From Bacteroidota bacterium (GTDB lineage Bacteria; Bacteroidota; Bacteroidia; AKYH767-A; 2013-40CM-41-45), in contig JADJON010000003.1 of NCBI GenBank assembly GCA_016713765.1, forward strand, positions 744,001 through 808,000: a DNA stretch of 64,000 bases, written 5' to 3'. Below are positions 1-6,518 of this stretch, piece by piece. Position 1 is the stretch's first letter. Every line of letters begins with the position of its first letter. A model generated the notes under the pieces. The model had not been told where the DNA came from, made no database searches, and worked only from the letters and a program-made list of their open reading frames with translations. The position numbers were made by a program, and so were the translations under genes.

Positions 1-282
1 ATCCGGGTATCGGATGCCCGCATCAGCCACCTGGCGTACGCACCCGAGATTGCCGGTGCGATGCTGCAACGACAGCAAGCCACCGCCGTGGTCGCCGCCC
101 GGCAGCAGATCGTGGAAGGCGCCGTGGGCATGGTACAGATGGCCCTGGAACGTTTGTCGCAGCACGATATCGTCGAACTCGACGAAGAACGAAAAGCGGC
201 GATGGTCTCCAACCTGTTGGTTGTCTTGTGCGGCGATAAGAATGTGAGCCCGGTGGTCAACGCGGGGACGCTCCACAATTGA
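1..282 (+). CDS. SPFH/band-7 family protein, C-terminal part only
   Basis: The reading frame is open from base 1 and ends in TGA at 280-282, so only the last 93 residues are present. The visible part contains the stretch [14 protein letters not shown], then an alanine- and glutamine-rich helix ([18 protein letters not shown]) and a C-terminal helix ending near NAGTLHN. This resembles the C-terminal helical region of SPFH/prohibitin-like membrane scaffold proteins of Bacteroidota. The next gene, a small Arc-like protein, starts 30 bases later, an arrangement I recall for this family. The SPFH domain itself lies outside the window, so the family assignment rests on the tail alone. Confidence 0.6.
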   Translation: MRVSDARISHLAYAPEIAGAMLQRQQATAVVAARQQIVEGAVGMVQMALERLSQHDIVELDEERKAAMVSNLLVVLCGDKNVSPVVNAGTLHN

Positions 283-312
283 TGTTATCGGCTTTGGTCC
301 AATCACTCCTGA

Positions 313-507
313 ATGGCTAACGAGAAAAAAGCGTTCATCCTGCGGGTCAGTCCGGACTTGCTCAAAGCTCTTGAGAAGTGGGCCGGCGATGAATTCCGCA
401 GCGTGAACGGCCAGGTCGAATACCTACTGCACAAAGCGCTGGCTGAGAGTGGACGGCTGCGAAAAAAACAGGATGGTAAGAGCGGAAAAAAAGATGGCGA
501 CCACTAA
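313..507 (+). CDS. Small Arc-type ribbon-helix-helix domain protein
   Basis: A 64-residue protein. Residues 6-45 (AFILRVSPDLLKALEKWAGDE and following) look like an Arc/MetJ ribbon-helix-helix fold: a short basic beta strand (FILRVS) followed by two helices. The tail is lysine-rich (RKKQDGKSGKKDG). It follows the SPFH-like gene closely and is probably co-transcribed with it. Arc-like proteins bind DNA as dimers, but the target here is unknown. No toxin gene is adjacent, so I do not call it an antitoxin. The 3' end lies 3 bases from the convergent ruvB stop. Confidence 0.7.
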   Translation: MANEKKAFILRVSPDLLKALEKWAGDEFRSVNGQVEYLLHKALAESGRLRKKQDGKSGKKDGDH

Positions 508-510
508 AAG

Positions 511-1533
511 TTAGAACAACTCTCCCGGACGTTTTTGTGAGGCACCGAGATGCAGATAAGCCTTCTCGGTGGCTTCCCGTCCGCGCGGGGTTCGTTTGAG
601 GTAACCTTCCTGAATCAAAAAAGGTTCGTACACTTCCTCGATGGTACCGGCTTCTTCGCCGACGGCCGTAGCAATGGTACTGAGGCCGACAGGACCGCCT
701 TTGAACTTTTCTACGATCGCGGCAAGTATCCGGTTGTCCATCTCGTCCAGCCCGTGTTGATCCACGTTCAGCGCGGACAACGCCAGGTGAGCAATCTCGA
801 GCGTAATGGTTCCGTTTCCTTTGATCTGCGCGAAGTCGCGGACGCGACGCAGCAACGCGTTGGCGATACGCGGGGTGCCGCGACTCCGTCGGGCGATCTC
901 GTGCGCGGCGTCTTCCTGCATCGGCGCGCGCAAGATATCGGCACTGCGTTGCAAGATGCGTTGAAGCAAAGAGGCCGGATAATATTCCAGTCGGGATGTT
1001 ATTCCGAAGCGGGCACGCAGCGGCGCGGTCAATAGTCCCGAACGCGTCGTAGCGCCGATCAGGGTGAAGGGATTGAGTTTGATCTGCACCGCCCGGGCAT
1101 TGGGACCGGTCTCGATCATGATGTCGATCCGGTAGTCCTCCATGGCGCTGTAGAGATACTCCTCCACTACCGGACTTAGACGGTGGATCTCGTCGATGAA
1201 CAGGACATCGTTCGGCTCGAGGTTGGTCAGCAATCCGGCCAGGTCGCCGGGCTTGTCCAATACCGGGCCCGAGGTGGTACGGATATTTACACCCAGTTCG
1301 TTTGCCAGAATATAGGCAAGGGTCGTCTTCCCGAGACCGGGAGGACCGTGTAAGAGCACATGATCCAAGGCTTCGTCTCGCAATCGCGCCGCCTCAACGA
1401 AGACTCTGAGGTTGTCCAGGATCGCGGCCTGCCCGGTAAATTCCTCGAAGCCCTGTGGCCGCAATGCTTTCTCGATCTCCTGCTCGGTAGTCGAGAGCTG
1501 GTCTTTGTTCGGGTCGAGGTTCGGGTTGGACAT
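511..1533 (-). CDS. ruvB: Holliday junction branch migration helicase RuvB
   Basis: A 340-residue AAA+ motor that, with RuvA, drives Holliday junction branch migration during recombinational repair. The Walker A motif GPPGLGKT is at residues 63-70 and Walker B with LFIDEIH at about 111-117. The sensor segment [18 protein letters not shown] and the C-terminal winged-helix domain ([17 protein letters not shown]) are present. Length matches the family. The start ATG at 1533 lies 7 bases downstream of a -7 promoter element (TACCTTTG at 1541-1548), so the leader must be very short. No ruvA or ruvC is adjacent, as is common in Bacteroidota. Confidence 0.98.
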   Translation of the reverse strand: MSNPNLDPNKDQLSTTEQEIEKALRPQGFEEFTGQAAILDNLRVFVEAARLRDEALDHVLLHGPPGLGKTTLAYILANELGVNIRTTSGPVLDKPGDLAGLLTNLEPNDVLFIDEIHRLSPVVEEYLYSAMEDYRIDIMIETGPNARAVQIKLNPFTLIGATTRSGLLTAPLRARFGITSRLEYYPASLLQRILQRSADILRAPMQEDAAHEIARRSRGTPRIANALLRRVRDFAQIKGNGTITLEIAHLALSALNVDQHGLDEMDNRILAAIVEKFKGGPVGLSTIATAVGEEAGTIEEVYEPFLIQEGYLKRTPRGREATEKAYLHLGASQKRPGELF

Positions 1534-1540
1534 GACGTTC

Positions 1541-1548
1541 CAAAGGTA
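1541..1548 (-). promoter_or_regulatory. Bacteroidota -7 promoter element of ruvB
   Basis: On the minus strand this reads TACCTTTG, a perfect match to the Bacteroidota TAnnTTTG element. It ends 7 bases before the ruvB ATG, which predicts an almost leaderless transcript. I did not find a clear -33 TTTG partner. Confidence 0.55.
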
Positions 1549-1574
1549 CGGACTCTGATGGCTGGCAGCTCAGC

Positions 1575-2339
1575 TCATCGTTCCCATTCTTCCACAGGCG
1601 TGGGGCGCTTTTTTCTGAAAATCCCGTTGGGAAACAGGCTCTTGTAGATCTCGTCGATGAAGATCTTGACTCCGGCGGAAAAGGCCGGGGCGCTGAAGTC
1701 CTCCCGAAGTTCCCTGGATGAATAGGCCGTGAACCGGTAACCGGCGTTGGCGGTCAATCCGAACCATCGTACGATGTTGAACTGCCCGGTGAGTTCCGGC
1801 TGGAGGATGAAAAGAAATTCATCCGGCGTGGAAACCCGTCGGTTCGTGTCGAGCCGGCTATTATACTCGTAATGCGCCCCGCCGATACCGGCCTGGAACG
1901 GAATCGCGGAGAATTGCCAGGGATACTTCGAATAGAAAATATACTCTCCACTGAAGGTCAGGAACGTGGTCTTCAGTTGACCGTTGGTGATGTAGGAGAT
2001 GTCCCCCTCCCGGATGGAAACCGCGCTCACCACGGCGTTGCCGTCGAGGGTCAACAGACCCATCCCGAAGCGCAGGCGATGATTATAGTTCAACCCCATC
2101 CGAAAACCGGAAAAGTTGGCAAAGTCGCTACTGACAAAACTATTGAAGGAGGTAAGTTGGAAAAAGAATTTGGGGCGCTGATGCAAACTGTAACGGAGCG
2201 TATCGACCCATGCCGGCTGTGCGTGCAGACTTTTCCGAGAAGCGACCAACGAGAGCAACAGGAAACAAAAGAAGAAACCCGCAGACCCCAGTGGTCGACG
2301 GGTTTTTTGTTTCAAGCGGAAGCTTTGCTGTTGGTGCAT
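1575..2339 (-). CDS. Predicted outer-membrane beta-barrel protein
   Basis: A 254-residue protein of no family I recognise by name. It has a basic N-terminus, a hydrophobic stretch (GFFFCFLLLSLVAS, about residues 21-34) and a likely signal-peptidase site near HAQ (about 39-41). The rest is rich in alternating aromatic and polar strands such as FRMGLNYNHRLRFGMGLL and EYIFYSKYPWQFSAIPFQAGIGG, typical of small outer-membrane barrels. A late segment (GLTANAGYRFTAYSSRELREDFSAPAF) resembles the final strands of conserved Bacteroidota barrel proteins. It lies between ruvB and the RRM gene on the same strand. Function unknown. Confidence 0.7.
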   Translation of the reverse strand: MHQQQSFRLKQKTRRPLGSAGFFFCFLLLSLVASRKSLHAQPAWVDTLRYSLHQRPKFFFQLTSFNSFVSSDFANFSGFRMGLNYNHRLRFGMGLLTLDGNAVVSAVSIREGDISYITNGQLKTTFLTFSGEYIFYSKYPWQFSAIPFQAGIGGAHYEYNSRLDTNRRVSTPDEFLFILQPELTGQFNIVRWFGLTANAGYRFTAYSSRELREDFSAPAFSAGVKIFIDEIYKSLFPNGIFRKKRPTPVEEWER

Positions 2340-2357
2340 GCGAGGATGCGTCGTCGA

Positions 2358-2612
2358 TCAACCGCCAGCTCCCTTTTCCAGCGCTTCCATGATGATCAGT
2401 TTTTTCCCGACCAGTTCCTTGCCTTGCAATTCATCCATCGCCTTCATGGCATCCTGACTATTCTTGAATTCCACAAATCCGAAACCGCGGGATTCCCAGG
2501 TGATCTTATCGTACACGATCTTGGTGCTGACGATCTCGCCGAATTGCTTGAAGATGGCTTCCAGTAACGCTTCGTTTACGGACTCCTCGATGTTTTTGAC
2601 GAATAACTTCAT
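2358..2612 (-). CDS. RNA recognition motif (RRM) protein
   Basis: An 84-residue single RRM domain protein. RNP2 is LFVKNI (residues 3-8) and RNP1 is RGFGFVEF (42-49), with the expected aromatic residues for stacking on RNA. The short tail (EALEKGAGG) lacks the long glycine-rich region of cyanobacterial cold-induced Rbp proteins. Such RRM proteins bind single-stranded RNA in the cytoplasm. Several Bacteroidota carry multiple copies and use them as post-transcriptional regulators. A TACCTTTA element, near the -7 consensus, lies at 2618-2625 just upstream of the ATG. Confidence 0.93.
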   Translation of the reverse strand: MKLFVKNIEESVNEALLEAIFKQFGEIVSTKIVYDKITWESRGFGFVEFKNSQDAMKAMDELQGKELVGKKLIIMEALEKGAGG

Positions 2613-2641
2613 TGCCCTAAAGGTACCAATAATCCAATGGT

Positions 2642-3094
2642 TTATTCCGTGTAAAAGAGATCAAATTTGCCTTCGGTCACCGACAGGTTACCCGAAAGCG
2701 GGCTCCGCAAGGTCACCGTGAAGGTGCCTTTGATCTGGTTCGTCGACGTATTGTTGGAGGTGATGACGAGCGTGCCCGGATTATCGTTGGTCGATTCCCA
2801 ACCGTCGCCATTGAGGTAGATCATGTGATTGACATCCTCCGTGATCTGATAGGTTCCCGGCATGACGCTGTCCAGTTCCAACGTCAGGGATGAACCATTG
2901 CCATTCAACCCATTGATCGTCATGACAACGGCGAGATCTCCGAAACAACTCTGATCGGAGCACCATTCCTGATTGGCTATTTTCGCGGAAAGTTTGTTGG
3001 GAAGAAGGCTCGTACAACCGGTAGCAGCCGGCGGATTGGTTGTTGATGAATCGTCGTCTTTCTTGTCACACGCGACCAGGAATCCGATCATCAT
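2642..3094 (-). CDS. Small lipoprotein of unknown function
   Basis: A 150-residue protein if it starts at the ATG at 3094 (MMIGFLVACDKKDDDS). That start places a lipobox, LVAC, at residues 6-9 after a very short signal segment. An upstream in-frame Met at 3130 gives a longer but less signal-like N-terminus. After an acidic and serine/threonine linker, the body is beta-rich (LAVVMTINGLNGNGSSLTLEL, YQITEDVNHMIYLNGDGWES, GTFTVTLRSPLSGNLSVTEGKFDLFY). This is like DUF6252-type lipoproteins of Bacteroidota, though I am unsure of that family. It is the last core gene before the A+T-rich island. Confidence 0.6.
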   Translation of the reverse strand: MMIGFLVACDKKDDDSSTTNPPAATGCTSLLPNKLSAKIANQEWCSDQSCFGDLAVVMTINGLNGNGSSLTLELDSVMPGTYQITEDVNHMIYLNGDGWESTNDNPGTLVITSNNTSTNQIKGTFTVTLRSPLSGNLSVTEGKFDLFYTE

Positions 3095-3247
3095 GGTGCG
3101 GCAAATATCCGGGCATGCTGCCAACAGCAAAGAGTTTTTCAGGTATGTTAAGCTAAGCCAAAGTTATATGGATAAAGAAACCGAAAAGGTATTTGAAAAG
3201 TTAGAGTTTAGAAATGTTGCTGTTAGCTAAAACCTCAGCTAATTAGA

Positions 3248-3339
3248 GACACAGATTGCACAGATTAACACAAATTATTTTTATTAAATTAAATTGGTTA
3301 CATCTAACATTATTAGCGATAATCTGTGAAATCTGTGTC
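3248..3339. repeat. Inverted repeat pair with cacagatt motifs
   Basis: GACACAGATTGCACAGATTA at 3248-3267 faces TAATCTGTGAAATCTGTGTC at 3320-3339. The arms are inverted copies with one mismatch over 20 bases, separated by a 52-base A+T-rich spacer. Each arm contains a tandem CACAGATT-like unit. The pair lies just inside the left island edge and ends 56 bases before the ATG of the secreted protein gene. It could be a small interspersed repeat or the remains of an element end. Confidence 0.6.
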
Positions 3340-3395
3340 AAGTATTTTTTATTATAATTGTAAACAAATTCCTAGCATTATTAAAAATTTAAACT

Positions 3396-4118
3396 ATGTA
3401 TAAAGCTAAATTATTGTTTACAGCACTAACCCTCTCATGTGTAAGCGTTAGCGCGCAAACTGTTACCGAAAAAGTAAATACAATTTTGTATGAGAAGAAG
3501 ACACCCGATGAACAACTCAAAGCACTTAAACCATATGCCTGTAACTTTTATAAATCTATTGAGGATTATTATAACGATAAACCTGTTGAAGGCAAAAGGG
3601 TTAAACCTCGTAGCTACACCGTTGATATTGCAGGTGTAAAAATTGAATCGTGGGCAAACGGAAAGGCTGAAAAAATAAAAGTATCTGAATTAGCGGGGCA
3701 ATACCTTACTAACGAGCAAGGCTTTTTGAACCGTGTTGAAGGAAAAAATTTTTACGTTTTAGCTATTGATGGCCCCTTTTGCTATTACATAAAAGTAGGC
3801 GACCATGATGGCGTTGCAGGAGAGCCCACCTATGAACAGGTTAAAAACGGTAAAACAGAAGCTAACTTTTCTTTTGGGTTAGGGCAAGATAATTCTATTG
3901 ATGAGTATTACTCCCTGACCAACAAAGGTGAGTTAAAAGACTGGAGCAATAAAGATTTTGAAAAACTCTTGGAAGAAAACGGCTTAATGGAACAGTATAA
4001 AAAAGAAGGCAACCCTAAAAGAGAAATGCGCGATACCGTTGATGCATACAAAAGTAAGGTGATGAACAAAAAAATAAAATATATAAGATTGCTTAACGAA
4101 AAGATGAGTAAAAAGTAA
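3396..4118 (+). CDS. Secreted hypothetical protein in the island
   Basis: A 240-residue protein. A signal peptide (basic MYKAK, hydrophobic LLFTALTLSCVSVSA, cleavage before Q21) predicts export. The mature part is mixed alpha/beta, with a strand-rich middle (KNFYVLAIDGPFCYYIKVGD) and a charged helical C-terminus rich in lysine and glutamate (KDFEKLLEENGLMEQYKKEG). I recognise no family. It shares the A+T-rich codon use of the island and ends 18 bases before a strong intrinsic terminator, so it looks like a single-gene transcription unit. Its relation to the Rhs genes is unknown. Confidence 0.75.
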   Translation: MYKAKLLFTALTLSCVSVSAQTVTEKVNTILYEKKTPDEQLKALKPYACNFYKSIEDYYNDKPVEGKRVKPRSYTVDIAGVKIESWANGKAEKIKVSELAGQYLTNEQGFLNRVEGKNFYVLAIDGPFCYYIKVGDHDGVAGEPTYEQVKNGKTEANFSFGLGQDNSIDEYYSLTNKGELKDWSNKDFEKLLEENGLMEQYKKEGNPKREMRDTVDAYKSKVMNKKIKYIRLLNEKMSKK

Positions 4119-4136
4119 CCTGAAATTTTAATTTTT

Positions 4137-4175
4137 AAAAAACTACTGCACGTTTATTTTGCAGTAGTTTTTTTT
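4137..4175 (+). terminator. Intrinsic terminator
   Basis: A perfect stem AAAAAACTACTGCA / TGCAGTAGTTTTTT with a 9-base loop, followed by more T residues. Its A-rich left side makes it usable from either strand. It ends the secreted-protein unit and insulates the orphan Rhs tip from upstream transcription. Confidence 0.85.
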
Positions 4176-4293
4176 ATGCCTTTTTTGGCAAAAAATTAAA
4201 GCACTTTTTTGCTGTTTTATGTGTTATTAGGCAATAAACTACCTGTTTAAAAGCCAATAAAAATATTATAAATCAATCTTTTAGAAAACGAAT

Positions 4294-4365
4294 ATTACTA
4301 TCCGTTCGGGATGATTATGCCCGCAAGGGATTTTAGCAGCAGCGGGTATAGGTACGGGTTTAATA
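4294..4365. repeat. 72-bp Rhs core repeat, plus-strand copy
   Basis: This 72-bp segment encodes the Rhs core from YYPFGM to RYGFN and is identical, in inverted orientation, to 7436-7507. Identity begins at the ATTACTA before the YYPFG codons and ends at TTTAATA after GFN. Outside these bounds the two copies differ at once. Both copies are read in the same codon frame. Confidence 0.9.
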
Positions 4366-5204
4366 AGGGGTCAGAAAAGGATAATGAAATTGCTGGAAAC
4401 GGTAATTTTTATACAACACATTTTCGTGAATATAACTCCCGTTTAGGTATCTGGATGACGGTTGACCCTAAGGATGATTTGCAGCCATGGCAATCACCTT
4501 ACTGTGCAATGAACGGAAATCCAGTATTATTCTCTGATCCTAATGGAGATATAGTTCCAATTATATTTGTTATATGGGCTGTGGCTGAAGTAGCCATGAC
4601 AGCTTATGATGCATATGATACCTACAAGACTGTTTCAGATCCCAAATCGACACCTGCTCAAAAAACCGCTGCAGTCGCTGGATTTACTGGCGGGTTGCTT
4701 CTACCTGGTGGAGGATATGGTGTTGCTGCAAAACAGACCGTTAAAGTAGTAGAAAAGAAGATTCTAAAAGAAACAGCAGAGACAATCAGCGAGCAAGCAG
4801 CAAAAAATATTGAGAGATTAGCAGCAATTAAAAAGTCTAATTTTGTAAAATCAGCCGATGGTGCATGGAGTGCTAATTCTTACAGAAAGAATCTTCAAAA
4901 GTATACCGGAAAATTGGCAGATGGGTTTGATGCTCATCATACATTACCTAAGTCAGCAGAATTTGCAGCTTATTTTAAGAAGGCTGGCCTTGATGTTAAT
5001 GATCCCGTGAATATGGTTTGGAGAGAGGCTAAGGAACACAGTACTACAGCGATTGGGCAAGCAAAATCAAAGGAACATCTTAAACTATGGAAGGATTTTA
5101 TGTCTGGCAATCCTAAAGCAACGAAAGAACAAATACTTAAACAAAGGGATGTTATTGAACAAAAAATTTGGGGAAACGCGAAAGGTAATACGCCAACTCA
5201 ATAA
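4311..5204 (+). CDS. Orphan Rhs C-terminal tip with AHH-type nuclease motif
   Basis: The open frame runs from 4272, but the first ATG is the internal FGM methionine of the Rhs core, so this is a tip without its own N-terminus, secretion signal or evident promoter. Residues 1-80 are Rhs core (SGYRYGFN, EYNSRLGIWMTVDPKDD, NPVLFSDPNGD). A hydrophobic stretch follows (IVPIIFVIWAVAEVAMTAYD, 81-100), then a variable toxin region. The end holds DAHHTLPKSAEF (207-218) and a second His in REAKEHS (238-244), matching AHH-type HNH/endonuclease VII toxins that cut nucleic acid with a metal. An immunity-like gene starts 15 bases after the stop. It may be a displaced or alternative tip of the minus-strand Rhs gene. 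Confidence 0.75.
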   Translation: MIMPARDFSSSGYRYGFNKGSEKDNEIAGNGNFYTTHFREYNSRLGIWMTVDPKDDLQPWQSPYCAMNGNPVLFSDPNGDIVPIIFVIWAVAEVAMTAYDAYDTYKTVSDPKSTPAQKTAAVAGFTGGLLLPGGGYGVAAKQTVKVVEKKILKETAETISEQAAKNIERLAAIKKSNFVKSADGAWSANSYRKNLQKYTGKLADGFDAHHTLPKSAEFAAYFKKAGLDVNDPVNMVWREAKEHSTTAIGQAKSKEHLKLWKDFMSGNPKATKEQILKQRDVIEQKIWGNAKGNTPTQ

Positions 5205-5219
5205 CTATATTTGCAAAAT

Positions 5220-5717
5220 ATGGAAAAAAAGTTTTATAGGTTTAGAGCAGAGGATAAAAAAGGCTCTGTAAGAATTAAGTCTAAAGTTGATTATGATACT
5301 TTAGATATTCTCAGGAAAGATTCTCCACTTATTGAGAACAACCAATTCTTTATTGCAAACGGGACGAAGTTTTTTGATATTGTCCAGTTTGATGATAGTT
5401 TAAATTTTGCAATATCAAAAAAAATGAAGAATTTGTTGGATTCAAATAATATTACTGGTTGGAGGTGCTTTCCAATTGTTATCGAAAATTCTAAAGAAGA
5501 GTATTTTGGATTTCAAAACACAGGAATAGCAGGTCCGATAACCAACTTGGAGGCTGTGAATAATTATGAGACCGAGTTTAGGGAATTTGACATTACTACT
5601 TGGGATGGGTCTGATATTTTTAATTTGGATGGAAGTTTGTTCAACGTATGTACAGAAAGGGTAATTGATTTATTACAAAAGGAAAGAGTTAGTAATTTAG
5701 AGATAGCATATCTGTAA
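5220..5717 (+). CDS. Probable immunity protein for the AHH tip (DUF1629/Imm11-like)
   Basis: A 165-residue protein starting at the ATG at 5220; a TTG 9 bases upstream is less likely. It is acidic, has no signal peptide, and would act in the cytoplasm. The last third (ITGWRCFPIVI, FDITTWDGSDIFNLDGSLFNVCTERVIDLLQ, NLEI) follows the pattern of DUF1629/Imm11 immunity proteins, in which a D-I-F strand precedes a helix starting S/TER. It sits 15 bases after the toxin-tip stop codon, the usual place for a cognate immunity gene. Imm43 and related families are alternatives. Confidence 0.65.
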   Translation: MEKKFYRFRAEDKKGSVRIKSKVDYDTLDILRKDSPLIENNQFFIANGTKFFDIVQFDDSLNFAISKKMKNLLDSNNITGWRCFPIVIENSKEEYFGFQNTGIAGPITNLEAVNNYETEFREFDITTWDGSDIFNLDGSLFNVCTERVIDLLQKERVSNLEIAYL

Positions 5718-5787
5718 TTTTCCTGTAAGTATCCCCAAAAACCGGACAATTTAAAAGTAGAGAAAAAAGCTCTAATTTTAATTTGTA

Positions 5788-5892
5788 ATGAAAAAAAGCA
5801 AATTCACCGAAACACAAATTATCACCATGCTCAAGGAGCATGAGAGTGGTAAAAAGACGACAGACATATGTCTTTTTTATGAGGATTTATGA
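5788..5892 (+). pseudogene. IS3-family transposase OrfA remnant
   Basis: A 34-residue frame begins MKKSKFTETQIITMLKEHES and continues GKKTTDIC, the typical start of an IS3-family OrfA helix-turn-helix domain. It then switches to unrelated residues (LFYEDL) and stops. The rest of orfA and all of orfB are missing. It differs from the complete IS3 element at 7784-9233, so it is the scar of a separate insertion. It lies between the two Rhs core repeats, which shows past rearrangement there. Confidence 0.7.
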
Positions 5893-6302
5893 AGGATGTG
5901 TTGTTTGATTTTTGCAAACAAATAGGGAGCCACAATGATTAGTATTGAACTGGTAAGCGAAGTTGATAAAAATGGAATTGAACTTTGTGATTTATCTTTT
6001 GACATAGCTACAAACCAAATTAAGCTTAACAGTAAATTAATGTAAGAACTTCTTAATCTTTGTTTTGTAAATAACGTAATAAAATAAAATAGAATTAAAT
6101 AAAATAAAAAAAACATAATAGTTTTGTATGTAATTATCCATACAACAAACTGAACGTTTTCAATAAATAAATTAGCTAATGAAAAATCAAAAAGAAAAGA
6201 ATTGCCACTATAGCAAATTATCAAAATTACAAGTATCTCAATTAAACCCTGAAGAATCCAATATTTACAACCTTCTATTAATACATTAAAAATATTTTTC
6301 AT
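5877..6302 (-). CDS. Hypothetical integral membrane protein, candidate immunity protein
   Basis: A 141-residue protein with four to five hydrophobic segments (ILQGLIEILVILIICYSG, VVWIITYKTIMFFLFYLILFYFI, YINLLLSLIWFVAM, SILIIVAPYLFA) and short basic loops. No family recognised. It follows the Rhs C-terminal fragment on the same strand after a 216-base gap in which I see no other gene. That position would suit a membrane-located immunity protein for the Rhs tip. Caution: in very A+T-rich DNA, T-rich frames can look like membrane proteins by chance, and its last codons overlap the OrfA remnant on the other strand. Confidence 0.5.
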   Translation of the reverse strand: MKNIFNVLIEGCKYWILQGLIEILVILIICYSGNSFLFDFSLANLFIENVQFVVWIITYKTIMFFLFYLILFYFITLFTKQRLRSSYINLLLSLIWFVAMSKDKSQSSIPFLSTSLTSSILIIVAPYLFAKIKQHILHKSS

Positions 6303-6518
6303 TTCACTTACTAATTACAGTAATGTAGGCAAAATTAGATAGTTCTTTTTAGGCCTTGTTGTTTCTATTGGCATCTAATATCTCTACCAAAACCCAACAG
6401 TAGTCCATTTTATTTTTCAATTTTAGCACAATCTTAAGCAATTTTATTATTCCCATCCTAAAACCGTTTGGAATCCACCTCCTATAAAGTTTAGCCAACT
6501 ATTTCTGTTTATTGTTTA

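Noticed and set aside
313..507. Antitoxin of a toxin-antitoxin pair
   Set aside because: The Arc-like fold fits an antitoxin, but no toxin gene is adjacent. The neighbour is an SPFH protein.
2272..2320. Terminator-like hairpin with T run near the start of the outer-membrane protein gene
   Set aside because: The stem is imperfect and lies inside the N-terminal coding region of the 1575-2339 gene. It points along the plus strand, where no gene ends.
5936..6046. 36-codon plus-strand frame (MISIELVSEVDKNG)
   Set aside because: Short, no conserved features, no clear promoter, and antisense to the membrane protein frame, though in A+T-rich DNA neither is certain.
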